Assembly: GCF_902459465.1 (NCBI RefSeq)
Contig: NC_047071.1
Span: forward strand, 12,978,385 to 13,042,384
Direction of reading: 5' to 3'
Origin: Asterias rubens
Lineage: Eukaryota > Echinodermata > Asteroidea > Forcipulatida > Asteriidae
Length of the DNA: 64,000 bases
Every line of letters begins with the position of its first letter. Position 1 is the stretch's first letter. A program made the translations under genes and the position numbers. The notes beneath the pieces are model-generated. The model was not told where the DNA came from and searched no databases. It saw nothing but the letters and a program-made list of their open reading frames with translations. Shown here piece after piece: positions 35,601-47,556 of this stretch.

Positions 35601-38600
35601 GATCGCATGATAGCTGAAAACTGAAAACTGCGTAGAGAATGACGTCTAACTAATACAAGAATAATGCAAAAAAGGTATCGATTAGGGGGTCGTTTAACAT
35701 GGGCAGGGTTGTCTACCCTTTAGAATCCAGGATTTTTAGGAATACGGGGCCGATTTCACATAAACGTATCGTAAGACACTTTGTGCGAGATCACACTTTA
35801 CTTATAGCAACTGCGATCGATTTTGCAGTTTAGATCAATCTTAGCTCTTTGGAACTCGGCCTCAGGTTGATTGACAGAGTAGGCGTCCTTACTTCGCTCT
35901 CGTGTACAGCAACTAATGATGAATTAAAAACTAGCCCAAACATTAATTGACAAGGAGAAAACCTGATTTACGGGATTTAAAAGCTTAAAGGCAGTGGACA
36001 CTTTTGGTAATTACTCAAAATAACTATTAGCATAAAACCTTTCTTGGTGACAAGTAATGGGGAGAGGTTGTTGGTATAAAACATTGTGAGAAACAGCTCC
36101 CTCTGAAGTGCCATAGTTTTGGAGAAAGAAGTAATTTTCCACGAATTTGATTTCGAGACCTGTCTCGAAATCAACCATAAACGCACACAACGTCGTGTAA
36201 CAAGGGTGTTTTCTTCTTTCATTATTATCTCGCAACTTTGATGACCGATTGAGCTCAAATTTTCACAGGTTTGTTATTTCATGCATATGTTGAGAAACAC
36301 CAACTGTGAAGGGCTAGTCTTTGACAATTACCAATAGTGTCCACTGCCTTTAACGGGAGCGCCCTTGTGGGTTATATTTAGACACTGGAACAATGGACCC
36401 CAAAAGGGAATTTTTTGTTTAACCTGGAGCCGCCCACAAGGGAATTCTGAAGACAGAAAATTGAAATGGGCTGAATGAAGAAGATTCAGAAGAGGGCGCT
36501 GTTAGAAGAATTTTGTACACAGTTCGCCGCATGGGTTTGGGTAAGGGTGTGGGGGGGGGGGGGGGTAGGGGACAGAATCTTTAAGGGACAGTGTCGCCTG
36601 TCACACACCGGATACCAGGTATGCTTGAAATGAGTGTGTATAATGATGGTGCTGGTCAACTTCTTGCTCAAACTTGATAACAAAGTTTGATTTGAACGTT
36701 TAAAAACTTTCAAAGTTTGGATGTTAATAATAGTAGTATCATAAATAAATTGTAATTTAGTCTAAATGTAAAGTTATTATTTTGTTCGACTAGATTCTCG
36801 GCACCGGTTTGCTTGTGTGCTGCGTCTTGGCCGTCACTGATAAACGCAACGACGGAGCACCGAAGGGTATGACGGCCTTGATGGTGGGGTTATCGGTGCT
36901 AGGCATCGGCTTGGCATTCGGGTACAACTGCGGCTACGCCATCAACCCGGCCCGTGACTTGGCACCGAGGCTGTTCACGTACATCGCTGGATGGGGGGTG
37001 GAGGTTTGGGTGTAAGTCAACATTAATGTTGTTGTCAGTCAGGTGCAATCGTGTTTGTTCAAGCCACACACGCGGGAATTTTGGTAGGTAGAACTTATTT
37101 CTACCTTCATTCATGGTTTCACCAAAGCAAAAAACAAAAGCACGAAGTTCAAAAATATCCCTCAAATGTCAAAGTCTCTCTCAGTCGATCAAGTTAGACA
37201 AGTTAAATGCGTTTACTGACAGGCTAACGTCTTCCTTGTAAACGTGTAGGTTAGAAATAGATGAACATTTTGAGCTTGTTTCAAGAAATCTAACTTTGAA
37301 CTGCTTTTTGATATATTTTTTCAAATCTCTGTCATATCAAGCAATTTCTTTACGATTTGTCCATGGATGTGTGTGACTTATAATGTTGGTTGTTTACTTG
37401 TTTAAATGTTTCAGACCCAATGGAATACATTGGTGGTGGGTTCCTATAGTTGGGCCCTGCCTCGGGGCAATAGCGGGCGCTCTGACCTACATGCTCTGTG
37501 TGGAACTCCATCATACACCGGAGGATGAAAAACCGATGACTGAGCTGGACGAAGATTATGGTAAATCTATTATTTGTTTACCCTTGTTTGAAATAAAGCC
37601 TCATATTCGTTGGCTTTATATTGTTTCATCCATCCGTCAATTGGGTGTATGCAGTTTGTGAGTGCACTGTTTTGTTTGGCTCATAGACCTTACCGCAAAT
37701 AATCGGTACGCGCATATAAGTGGTGCGTTCGTTTAGCTTCCCTGGGTCTACCCCGCGGTGCTCACTCGGGTGAGCCCCTCATAAGAGCTAATCGAACGAT
37801 CACACTCGCCCTCTCGTGTTGACAGCACGCACCTCAGGTCACCCCAAGTGACCCACTCCACAAGCAGGGCACTGGGGGGCTGACCTGGGTGAGCCCCTGG
37901 AATGACGTCAAAAGCTATTCGAACGCACCGGGGCAGACCGGGGATGACCCAGGGAAGCTAAACGAACGCACCCATTATGAGTGAAACGAGGTGCATTCTG
38001 GTCTCAGCTAATGGTCAAGTTTGAATGCTAGCACCTCATTCAACAGTTAGCGCATGCGCAATGTGTTTGGAGGTCTAGAGAAAAAACATACTCAACGATG
38101 CGTTCAATTTTGTAGTCTGTGTCTGGTCCCTCTGCTGTGCACGCCCTCTCATACCCAATTCAGCCCATCTCCGGGGGTGGGTTAGTATTGGTTCCAAGAC
38201 CATTTGGTGTTGCGCGGTCACACACACTCAACGTTCCGATCTATGCACGGCAAAAAGACACACGATTGTTACTGTAATGAACGAACGTAGCGGGCGCTCT
38301 GTTTTCTGATTTCTGGATCTTGGTGAGAGCACGGTGCACATCGAAGACAACTTAACTGCATTCAATTATGAACTAAAGCTTGGATCAGAAATCATTCTTT
38401 CAACTATTCAAAAAAATCGTTTCGATCGATGCCGGTAATGAACCACTTATTGATGACGAGTAAGGATTTACCTATTGTTGTTCTTGGTAGCCTCCATTTC
38501 ACACTCGGGTTTTTCTCAGGTTTGGCTACATTGATTAAGTTTATATGAGGCATCATTGGTTTCATTACAAGATATAAGATAAATCAAATTACCAAGTTGA

Positions 38601-38823
38601 TCATAAAATGCTGAACAATGTGAACAACACTTCCAGGCGTGTTGCTTTACAACCAATTAAGTAGTTATAAGACTTTCTGGTGTGGACATTAAAATTTTCC
38701 TTAAAATCTTAAAACAGCTTATCGGTGCTCATGTAAATTATGTTCCTGTTTATAATTACAGCTATGTCTAACGTCTCGATGAAGCAGAGGGACAGCGAGG
38801 TCGCGTACAACAACCCGATGTAA
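29593..38823 (+). CDS. aquaglyceroporin A (AQP3/7/9/10-type), complete, 7 exons
   Basis: Exons 29593-29676, 32542-32668, 33725-33862, 34123-34241, 36794-37011, 37415-37560 and 38762-38823 join to 894 nt (297 aa plus stop), the usual length for this family. It is predicted to be a six-helix tetrameric membrane channel for water, glycerol and other small solutes. Both pore motifs are intact: NPA at 75-77 and NPARD at 207-211. The Asp after the second motif, the basic residue four positions on (R215) and the P-I pair in helix 6 are glycerol-channel marks. By alignment in mind, the selectivity filter is W55, G195, Y204, R210, close to bacterial GlpF (W, G, F, R). N133-G-T in loop C is a glycosylation sequon. 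The start has A at -3 and G at +4. It is closest in feel to vertebrate AQP9/AQP10, but orthology cannot be fixed here. Paralogue B lies 9 kb downstream. Confidence 0.93.
30330..30647 (-). mobile_element. MITE family A, partial copy
   Basis: GTCAAAGACCAGTATTCTGA to CCAGTACCT-TTAA, in intron 1 of aquaglyceroporin A. Confidence 0.7.
32542..32668 (+). CDS. aquaglyceroporin A exon 2
   Basis: Residues 29-70 plus one base: end of helix 1, loop A and helix 2 with filter residue W55. Acceptor ATTCAG|TTG, donor TTTCAG|GTATGA. Same 127-nt length as exon 2 of gene B. Confidence 0.92.
32900..32992 (-). mobile_element. tRNA-like SINE head
   Basis: On the minus strand, A box TTGGTGTAGTGGTG and B box GGTTCGACTG, in intron 2 of aquaglyceroporin A. 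Confidence 0.4.
33050..33272 (-). mobile_element. tRNA-Leu-derived SINE, reverse copy
   Basis: On the minus strand it begins GGGTGTCGTGGCCGAGTGGT, has a CTCAAG anticodon loop and GGGTTCTAATACTGG, then GAGCAAGGTACTTTATCAC. The distal part differs from the copy at 28036. Confidence 0.75.
33725..33862 (+). CDS. aquaglyceroporin A exon 3 (first NPA)
   Basis: Residues 71-116 plus one base: half-helix loop with [11 protein letters not shown], then helix 3. Acceptor ATCCAG|GAG, donor TCTGG|GTAAGC. 138 nt, as in gene B. Confidence 0.93.
34123..34241 (+). CDS. aquaglyceroporin A exon 4
   Basis: Residues 117-156: loop C with sequon N133-G-T and the family-typical ATYP, then the start of helix 4. Acceptor TCCTATAG|AC, donor GATCAG|GTATAG. 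119 nt, as in gene B. Confidence 0.92.
34670..35036. mobile_element. fold-back element with 9-bp target duplication
   Basis: Element 34679-35027 has ends TAGTCTTGGTTCAGGACTCT and the inverse, flanked by perfect CGGTCATGT copies at 34670-34678 and 35028-35036. The arms contain repeated GATAGCG motifs. The centre holds poly-C/A and poly-G tracts. In intron 4 of aquaglyceroporin A. Confidence 0.9.
35746..35867. repeat. fold-back repeat (family E), second copy
   Basis: Shares GATCAATCTTAGCTCTTT and CACACTTTACT-like segments with 2984-3140, in intron 4 of aquaglyceroporin A. Confidence 0.4.
35985..36353 (+). mobile_element. MITE family A, full copy
   Basis: TTAA-AGGCAGTGGACAC to GTGTCCACTGCCT-TTAA, in intron 4 of aquaglyceroporin A. 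Confidence 0.85.
36478..36610. repeat. repeat family H with poly-G
   Basis: GATTCAGAAGAGGGCGCT, then GTACACAGTTCGCC, a G run and GACAGAATC. Related copies at 5350-5460, 53990-54125 and 55180-55260. Confidence 0.55.
36794..37011 (+). CDS. aquaglyceroporin A exon 5 (second NPA)
   Basis: Residues 157-228 plus two bases: helices 4 and 5 and the second pore loop [15 protein letters not shown]. Acceptor GACTAG|ATT, donor TGGGT|GTAAGT. 218 nt, as in gene B. Confidence 0.93.
37415..37560 (+). CDS. aquaglyceroporin A exon 6
   Basis: Residues 229-277 plus one base: helix 6 with [10 protein letters not shown] and an acidic C-terminal tail. Acceptor TTTCAG|ACC, donor TTATG|GTAAAT. Confidence 0.92.
37722..37973. 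mobile_element. MITE family G, complete
   Basis: Ends GGTGCGTTCGTTTAGCTTCC and its inverse GGGAAGCTAAACGAACGCAC. The interior is rich in GGGTGACC-like inverted motifs. In intron 6 of aquaglyceroporin A. Remnants at 18534, 24543 and 56200. Confidence 0.8.
38762..38823 (+). CDS. aquaglyceroporin A exon 7 and stop
   Basis: Residues 278-297, polar cytosolic tail ending NNPM, then TAA. Acceptor ATTACAG|CTATG. The splice restores a total CDS divisible by three. Confidence 0.85.
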
Positions 38824-39061
38824 CTGAAGACATCGGCAACGGTACGTGGGCGTGTACAAGTGGTGTTATCTATCACACCCGGGAGTGTTAACCAAGTGTA
38901 TTGGCAGTGTACAATTTCTATAACCTATGATAAACTAGATTGTACTTTATTATAAAAATGGTGTAGTGTAGATAATAGACCTTTCATGTGTTAACTTTAT
39001 TATCGAAACTGTGTTGTGTGTTTAGGAGTTTTGGATTCATGAAGTGCAGGCACATGACATC

Positions 39062-39369
39062 TTTGGTCATAGACCAGTCTTCTCACTCGGTGTATCCCAA
39101 CATAATTTATGCATGGACTCAATGATTAAAGATACAACACCATTGCGTGCTTTCAGATGTATTTAAAATAATGAAATACTTTAGCCCTGAAGCATTTTAA
39201 TATTATTAAGTAAGACAGCCTCTTTCTTTAAAAACTGCGTTACTTAAGAGGGAACCCGTTTCTCTCAATGTTATACTATCAACAGCTCTCCATTGCTGGT
39301 TATCAAGTATTTAAGTTTTGATGCGAACAAATATTTTGAATAATTACCATTAGTGTTCAGTGCCTTTAA
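39062..39369 (-). mobile_element. MITE family A, partial copy
   Basis: CATAGACCAGTCTTCTCACT to GTTCAGTGCCT-TTAA, downstream of aquaglyceroporin A. Confidence 0.72.
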
Positions 39370-39839
39370 ACTATACTTATGATGTACTCAAGCTTTTAAG
39401 TTAGTGTGCTATATGTACGACGAGGGCGATTATTAATGTACATCAGAGTCATGTTATTAATGAATTTATACAAAATGTCAGGATAACTTTTGTTTTTACA
39501 TCCGTAAGTTTCTTTTACGCATGAAGCAAGCGAAGGTCTATCAGGATCTGTCGTATACGTGATTGTCAATGTTTGTTCTTGAGCCCGAACATTAAGTGTT
39601 AAATCTTTTTTTTTTTTGCAGGCAGGTTATGTATCTCAAATAGTTCATAAGTAGTAATGATATTTCAGAAAGTCTTGCAATCATTTACTAAACTTCAGAG
39701 TTTTTGTTGTTTTTACTTTGTATGAATCTAGTTTGAAGTTACCAGAATTAAAGGGTCAGATTTTAGCTTTAAATGTAACTAAAACATTCATAGATTCTCA
39801 GAAACTTTCTTATTACGTTAAACTTGGTTTGCGTGAACG

Positions 39840-40012
39840 TTTGACGGGGGGGGGGGGGGGGGGACTTAGCCACCGTGGCCCGGGCACTTGCCCCCCTTCA
39901 CTCTATCTGGATTAGGATGCTCCTGTGCCCACCCCACCCCAATTGAATAGTACTGGCTATCGCTGCAGATAGAAGCCCCTCCCACCCCCTTTTTATGGGG
40001 GGGGGGGGGGGT
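39840..40012 (+). repeat. poly-G tracts in 3-prime flank
   Basis: Runs of G at 39846-39863 and 39998-40012, separated by CCACCCC-rich sequence of inverse character. Likely length-unstable. Confidence 0.8.
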
Positions 40013-40314
40013 GAGGTCACCAAATTACTATGAATGCTTGTGTTTACACATCTATTGTATAATACAATTTGTGTAATGAATAATTTATAGGTAGATGATC
40101 GATGTATGTAAACCAACATTAATCTGATGATTGGGAATAATAATGCAAACATTTTTGAATTTCGAACGTATTTTTTTTTTCTTTTTCTTTTAGTTGTGTG
40201 ATTATTTTGTAAATCTTGACAATTTTTGAGTCTTACTGAGGAATGACAGCTCCCCCCGCCCCTCCCTCCACCCCGCCGCATACCTAAATGCCATAATGAG
40301 TGATGAATGAAGCA

Positions 40315-40320
40315 AATAAA
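40315..40320 (+). promoter_or_regulatory. AATAAA, possible poly(A) signal of aquaglyceroporin A
   Basis: The first AATAAA on this strand that I see after the stop, about 1.5 kb downstream. The interval contains a MITE and poly-G tracts, so the true 3-prime end may be earlier. Confidence 0.25.
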
Positions 40321-41826
40321 CAACGCCCCAAACGTGACTAGATTGAGTTTAGCGAAGCGCCCTCAATAACACAAATCTCATTACGGACGTCAGGTCGGCA
40401 TCGTAATCGGATAGAACGCCGTCCCTCAACGGTCAAAGGTTGTCCATGGATAATAATAGTCTCGTCCCTGCTAATTCGTGAAAATACTCTTCAATTAACA
40501 ACGCGGGGCTGTGTGGGAATGGCATCCATGGGTTCGCATGACTCCGGGGAGGTGTGTTTACAAACTAGAGCAGTGTTTTAAAAGGTAAGACATCAGTTTG
40601 CCATCAAAACCAAAAATAGTTGTCATTTTACTACCCGGCTGTATGCAAGATTCCCGTATTATCATGTCAATGGTGTTATGTATGTGTTTTGTGCATACAG
40701 AGCCAAATCGCAGTGTAATGGGACCTTTTATGCAGACTATCCATGCACTTGCTAGCTCGCTTGCATGACAGTCCACCCGGGGATTATTGTGTGTATTGAC
40801 AGTCTGCACTTCTATAGACCAGCATTATGTTTTGATGCTTTATGCACCTGTTTTCTACACATCGTTTACAGTGTGATCACCTAGACACTATAGTTCAGTT
40901 CCGAGGGTCTGATTGTATAAATTGATTACCTTCAATTTATTCACAGAGTGTCTGTATTTATCACTGTACTTGTGGGTTTAACTCTATAGGAAGTGCAATA
41001 TTATTCAGGCATAATGGTTCACCGCGTCCAACCTTTGGAGCAATGGTCCAACGACTATACGTTTATGATTGTAAACAAGTGTACACGTATATACTGTATT
41101 GTTTTGATCAGGTAACAAACCCGCACAAGTGAAAGTGACTGCGTATTTATATATTTTTCAAAAACAAAACAAAAAAATAGTGTATTATTTTGAATAGGGC
41201 TAATTTTGTTCAGTCAGTCCAGCACCTATCACATATTTCTCTCATGGCATCCAAAGTTTGTTGTTTGTTTTATTCTCTCGTTGCCTGTTTGTTTTGTCTG
41301 AAGGATGTTTGTTGTTTGTCTGTAGGCTGACTTCTGAAAGCATCATATTAATCTTACAGCCTCATACTCTCTTTATTTTGGTTTTCCCCTTCAATATTTT
41401 GTGCTTACTATTTTGCTTAAATCTACGTTATATTTTGTGTATGTAGAGAGGGAGGGTTGACTGTAAATGAACATAATTATTTTTTTCTTTTTATTATTCG
41501 GAATATGCGATGACATGTTGTGAACATCTCTCTTCTAGGGACACAGTTGATGATGCTAAGAGTTCATCAATTTAGTAATTATTATAGAACTAGCCCGTGC
41601 TAGATGTTAAGCAAGGAAAATAGTGCTAGCACTAAAAGACTAACTAATTGTATTACAAACCACATGGAATTCCATAGCAATCTGACAAAGTTGTGTTGAT
41701 ACGAAAGCTCGCGCAGTTGTTTTTATTGGTATTAGTTCTTCAAGTGCTACCACTGTATCCTCTTATTGTTTCAAATAATGTGCTGAGAGAAGTACATTCA
41801 TAAAATAACACTTATGCAAGTTAACC
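40321..41826. other. intergenic, nothing identified
   Basis: AT-rich sequence without supported exons. Confidence 0.45.
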
Positions 41827-42222
41827 TTAAATACACTGGACACTAGTTATTTGTCAAAGACCAGTCTTCTCACTTAGGGTATCTCAACATATGCATTAAA
41901 TATCAAACCTGTGAAAATTTGAGCTCAATTGGTCGTCGAAGTTGCGAGGTAATAATGGACGTAAAAACACCCTTGTCACACGAAGTTGTTCGCTTTCAGG
42001 TGCTTGATTTCGAGACCTCAAGATCTAATTCAGAGGTTTTAAAATCAAATTCGTGGAAGATTACTGTTTTTTTTCTCGACAACTCATTACTTCAGAGGGA
42101 GCCGTTTCTTACAATGTTTTACCCTATCAACTGCTCCCCATAATACTCGTTACCAAGTAAGGTTTTATACTAATAATTATTAGGGTTTTGTTAATATTAC
42201 TTTGAGTGTCCACTGCCTTTTA
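41827..42222 (-). mobile_element. MITE family A, full copy
   Basis: TTAA-ATACACTGGACAC to GTGTCCACTGCCT-TTAA. Confidence 0.82.
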
Positions 42223-42568
42223 AAAAGAAGTGTTTGAATCAGGACGACAACATTAACATCTAGAGAAGTTTTTGTGTATGCGTTTTCGTTCTCAACTCAA
42301 AAGGGTTTCCCTTTCAGATTATTAACAGGACACACATCTTTCAAAACAAGTGATTCGTTTCACCGTGCCCGGCCTGTTCAGCAAAGAACGTTTATACACA
42401 AAGGTTTGACAGTTCGGGTATGTTTTGTTAAACCTGCTGTCATAGAGTACAGAACCACACCTTTAAGCACCATTGACATCTATTAGTATGGTAAATGCAA
42501 TTAGTTGGACGAATGCATAGAGTTTAAAAGGGGTGTTCAGTTTTTAGATTACACTTGAGTTAAAAACA

Positions 42569-43093
42569 AATAGTATACACATAATGAATGTTTATGAGTG
42601 CAATGGTGCGAATATGTTCATGAGTTGAAAGATGGAACGTTCTATTCAACGAGGCGGAGCCGAGTTGAATGGAACATTCCAGCTTTCAACGAATGAACAT
42701 ATTCGCACCATTGCACGAATGAAAAACATTCATTATTTGTTTTATATAACATCCAAGTAGAACTTTGTCATTTTGATTGAAAGAAACAACTTTCAAAACA
42801 AACAATTTCAACTGTAGAAGCCGAATGCTAGTAATGTTACTATGCCTTCTTGCAGTAACACCTGCTGCGTTACCAAAGACACGCGCACGCAGTGATGTTT
42901 TTACTCAGCTTTTTCGTTCCATCCGAAAAGTACCATTGCACGCTGGCAGCGTGCCAGCGTGCAATGGTACTTTTCGGATGGAACGAAAAAGCACGGCGAG
43001 TGACTCAGCGTGTAATGGTACTTTTATTTGCTATCACGTGACAGACAATCCTCCAATCAAATGGCAAGGATCTGCTTGGGTGTTATATAATAA
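42569..43093 (-). mobile_element. composite element, second copy (inverted)
   Basis: The hairpin 42569-42740 (inverted arms around CAATGGTGCGAATATGTTCA, loop CGAGGCGGAGCCGAG) abuts a body ending in TTATATAA at 42742 and 43093. The body contains a further near-perfect hairpin around 42915-42995. Confidence 0.7.
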
Positions 43094-43342
43094 ACTATAA
43101 CTGTTACACTAACATTATTTGACATTATGATGGTATGGTAATCGCAGGTTATTTTGACGAATGTAGAAAGTTCAAAGGGGCCGGGGTTGTTTAGTTTTGA
43201 GATTATACCCCCTGAGGTTTAAAATCAATCGTATAGTGAGTTGTTTTAAAACATAAATGCTACAGTGATTTAGTAGAAACAAAACACTAATGAATTCGAA
43301 CTGACAAGTATTATTGACAATAACGGAGAAGACCGCCATCAT

Positions 43343-43416
43343 GGGGCTCATATAGCTTAGTTAGTAGACCGCCGGCACGTTAGTATGTAGGTGGCAGGTT
43401 CAAGCCCCCTATAATC
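43343..43416 (+). repeat. tRNA-like sequence (A and B boxes only)
   Basis: TAGCTTAGTTAGTAGACCG resembles an A box and GGTTCAAGCC a B box, but GGGGCTC cannot pair with the 3-prime side to make an acceptor stem. A tRNA-derived relic. Confidence 0.45.
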
Positions 43417-43819
43417 ATACTGTTATGTGTGCAATCCTCAATTATAAAACAGCTATGACAGTTAAGGAGTGGTTATTCAGTTCTTGACCTAAATGAAACT
43501 AAAGTTTCCATAATATTATGTAATTGATATCATAATATGTAATAAGAACACTGACGGACTTATAAACTTAATCTGTGATAAATTGTGCCAGATCAAATCA
43601 TAAAAATGTTGAGCTGTGCCAAACAGGTCTAAATTTCATAATGTTTGTGACATAAGGCTACTAAGGTAATGACTCTTGTTGTCCCAGATCTTAGCCTGAT
43701 GGGTGCCCACCATAAACTGTAGACTATAGACCTATAACTTGTTGATAAACAAACCGCCTTGGTTGGCAAGGAGGGCCAAATGTTTCTAAAACACTTAATC
43801 GTGTATTAAAACAAATCAT

Positions 43820-44181
43820 TTAAAGCCATTATACACTTTCGGTAAAAAAAATCACAGATTTACAAATAATTTACAGGATCTACAGAAGGTAATGGTGAAA
43901 GACTTCTCTTGAAATATTGTTCCATGAAATGCTTTACTTTTTGAGAAAACATTAAAACAATATAAATTCTCGTTAGCGAGCATTACGGATTTATTTTAAA
44001 CTCATGTCATGACACGGCGAAACGCGCGGAAACAAGAATGGGTTTTCCCGTTATTTTCTCCCGACTCCGATGACCGTTTGAACCTAAATTTTCACAGGTT
44101 TGTTATTTTGTATATAAGTTGTGAAACACGAAGTGTGGGACTTGGACAATACTGTTTACCGAAAGTGTATAATGGCTTTAA
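43820..44181 (+). mobile_element. TTAA MITE family C, full copy
   Basis: TTAA-AGCCATTATACACTTTCGGT to ACCGAAAGTGTATAATGGCT-TTAA. The terminal inverted repeats are nearly perfect. A centre hairpin (ATTCTCG..CGAG) is clearer in the copies at 55363 and 63170. Confidence 0.88.
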
Positions 44182-44613
44182 CCAAAATCACAAATTTGAA
44201 ATATTAAAATGAAATAAATTCAAATCAAATACCTCCCATAATTAGTTGATTTGTTTTCAAACAAAAACAAACACAATATTTGAATCTTGTTGTGACATTG
44301 TTGCAAACAGTTTCGATCTGTTTTTGATTTGTATTCCTGGCTATCCATAGTTTTCCAACCAGGGTTGAAAAAAAAAAAAATTGACGTTGCAAAAGAAAGG
44401 ATTATATTAAATGCAAAATGAAAATGGCCTTTCCCTATCAAAGGGGGAATTACAGGCCAGAGAGATGATTACAAATGCGTTCAAGCTTCTTCTTCTCCCC
44501 CCTCTCACAACTTTTTGAACTGAATGCTGATCATGGCACCAATGAACACGGCTCGCAATCAACTTAATTGAACACTATAATCTGAGCCTCAATGCTTGAA
44601 AAGGCATCGGCCT

Positions 44614-44977
44614 TTAAAGGCTCTGGACACCTTTGATAATTGTCAAAGACAAGTATTCACACTCGGTGTATTCCAACATTTGCATGTAACAAATCGGTGA
44701 AAGTTTTGGGCTCAATTGGTTATCAAAATTGCAAGAAAAATAATGAAAGAAAAAAACACTTGTTACATAAATGTATGTGCTTTGAGATGCCTAGGGCTTC
44801 GTGCCTGAAGTGTTTTAATATTCGAGTGAGAAATAACCTCTTTCTCAAAATCTACATTTTACTTCAGAGGGAGCCGTTTCTTACAATGTTTCATTTTAAC
44901 AGCTCTCCCTTGTTCGTCACCAAAAAAGTTGTTATGCTATTTATTTAGTCATTACCAATAGTGTACAGTGCCTTTAA
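44614..44977 (-). mobile_element. MITE family A, full copy
   Basis: TTAA-AGGCTCTGGACACC to GTGTACAGTGCCT-TTAA. Confidence 0.82.
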
Positions 44978-47556
44978 AACAAGAGAAGTCACCCAACTTT
45001 AAGATTTAACATATATAGTCTTCTCTCCAGACGAAGACTCACATAACCCGAAATCCCACACGTTCATGGTCTACGACGGGGTTTTACAAAGTGCCCTTCG
45101 TTCGCGCCTAAAGCCTTCTCAGATGCTCACCATTATAATAATTGAAGTTCGGTTCAATGGCAATAATCGTGTGCAGTTGAATGGTTCCTTGGTTATTGGG
45201 ATATGTTTAGTATGAAAATGTACGTCATAGCCGTATGGATTAACTTCTAAAATGACAAAGTAATGTCTATATGGGTCTCTGTACTAACACATTTTGAATG
45301 AAATGCCCAGTTATGATAAATTTGCCGTGTAAAATGACATGGCATAATGAATCTCTTGAAAATACTCATGCAGTCACTGTCATGTTTTTCCTCGACAATC
45401 AATATTTAATTTACCAACAAAAAATGGCTTCTATTAATTTGGAATTGATGTATTTTTATGCTTAGCGGGGGTTCTTGTTCTTAAGCAAAGCCGTTTTAAG
45501 CTTAAAGCAAGAGAACCAAACTAAAAGTAAATACCAAATTTAAATAATAATAAGCGCAACGGGAAACTTATATGATTTAGTTTAAGGTTAGTCACTTAAC
45601 TCAAAGTTAGATGAATGTCTTGAATTACTCAAATTTACAGACATATCATTCATTTATAAAGGAATAATTTAATTATAAAGTGTGATAACATTCCAAATAA
45701 GACTGGTTGGTCAAAACTGGCAGCTGGATAGCACGAAGATCATCGATCAAATTCAATTTGCCGTCGATAATAACCCACAGTTTAGATAAAAAAATAAAAA
45801 TAAATATTGAGCAGAATTTGTCCCACACAAAGACAAATCATTGCGTACAAGCCACACCATTGCGTACAAAACTCACATAAACAGGTAATGATATGTAAAC
45901 CCACGTAAATACTGCATTGCCTTTAACTGTACACTATAAATGCTAGCTATCTGCACAGCAGATGATAAACATTGGTGAGCCTATAGTTTCAACACAGAGC
46001 AAGGATGAGTCTACCATGTGGATTATTCCACAAATGAAAGCTGATAGACGCATTAGTCTTTTGGAAATTATCAGATCGTACTCCTTAGTCTTGGCTCAGT
46101 GTGTATGGCCCTTTTCTAAACGACGACTTCGGCTTTGAATTCTGCTCAGGCTAGCTTGACAATTAATTTTGCGCGTGCGTTGCGTATTACACGCGCTCAC
46201 GGCTTCAGACGAGAGAATGGAGCCTCGAGCCGAATCCAAAGCCGAAGCCGTGGTTTCGAAAAGAGCTTATGTCACGAACACCCCTTGTCAACGGTTTGAG
46301 TTTCCATGATCTGTTAGTGGCTGTACACGAAATGAGCGTCTTGGAACTAAGACTACATGTACCATCGTGCTGTATTTGTATGTTGTGTCATTATGTTGAC
46401 TTGTTTACCGTTGTACAACCATCTTTGTTTTTCTTCCGTTCAAACCAGTTTAACCAGTTTAACCAGGAGGACAAATAAGTCTGGCGTATTTTTGAGAAAC
46501 TGGCAATTAAGACCATTATAGACCTTTTTCATGGTGCAGCCATCTTGTTTTTGTTTTCTCCATTGAATCAATATTACCAAACCGAGGCTGGAAGAACAAA
46601 CTAGTCTGGTTCCGTTTTGCAACATTATGATTAGCATTCATTATTGTTATTCGATACAAGGAACATGACCATGATGAAGACAGCATGATAAAGGTCTATA
46701 GTGTGATTGCGTGTATACACTGCATGCAGCCATGTTTGTGAGGTTCCCTATAGGGAATCTCACAAACATGGCTGCAGTGTCAACGAGTCTTCACCGGAAA
46801 AGTAGCTCTTTGGTTACAGTTCTGAGTAGGCATTGAGTCTTTAGGTACCTTTGTTTTATTTTAATCTGGAAAGTGAAAGCTTATACTGACAATGAAGTTC
46901 ATATTGGCCCTTTACTAAAACTGCTTTTTTTTTTTCATCTGAAAAACATCTGATTTCGGTTGTTACAACGAAAATAATATGACATGTGTTAACATGCTGG
47001 AAATTGCGCAAAGCTAACGCAATGAACGAAGTCCAAGTTTTTACAGGTTTTGATGTATGGGATTGATCACGCAAAACATTCTGCCTGCGATTATTTTGTC
47101 AACTATACCCATTCCGTATAATACATTTAGAAGATATTTCATTTGTATACTTCACGCGGACGTTAGAAAGCAGTAATAACAATTTTAAGCAGGCCCTACA
47201 CGCCCTGTCTTTGTTGTAAAGATAACTCTGACATATCAACTTAAAAGTAGTCTCCCTTAATAGATTACTTAAAAAAGCAATTATTTATTGCGATTTTTAA
47301 GCGATTTATTGCACAAATTATGACTGTGACAGTGACCGGGATTTGTTGTCTCTTAAAATGTAGCCTATCTAATGTTCCATTTCGAACAAACTTCTGAGAA
47401 TATACTTTTTGTTTGTAAAGGATGTTACACAGAAGCGATTTATGACTTTCCTTTTAGAAAACTGTGAGTATTTTCGTTCTTACAAATAATGATTTATAAT
47501 CGATGAACTTATTGAAAGTAAAAGCTTTATCCAACACACAACCTTTCATCAACGTG
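44978..47556. other. intergenic with short hairpin repeats
   Basis: 46115-46262 is related to 48145-48308 (GGCTTCAGACGAGAGAA, GAATCCAAAGCCGAA). 46491-46703 is a fold-back with ATTATAGACCTTTTTCATG ends. A compact hairpin lies at 46726-46775. No gene. Confidence 0.5.
46726..46775. repeat. near-perfect hairpin, 23-bp arms
   Basis: GCAGCCATGTTTGTGAGG..CCC TATA GGG..CTCACAAACATGGCTGC, with one mismatch between the arms. Confidence 0.9.

Noticed and set aside
43343..43416. Possible tRNA gene
   Set aside because: A and B boxes are present but the acceptor stem does not pair; treated as a tRNA-derived relic.
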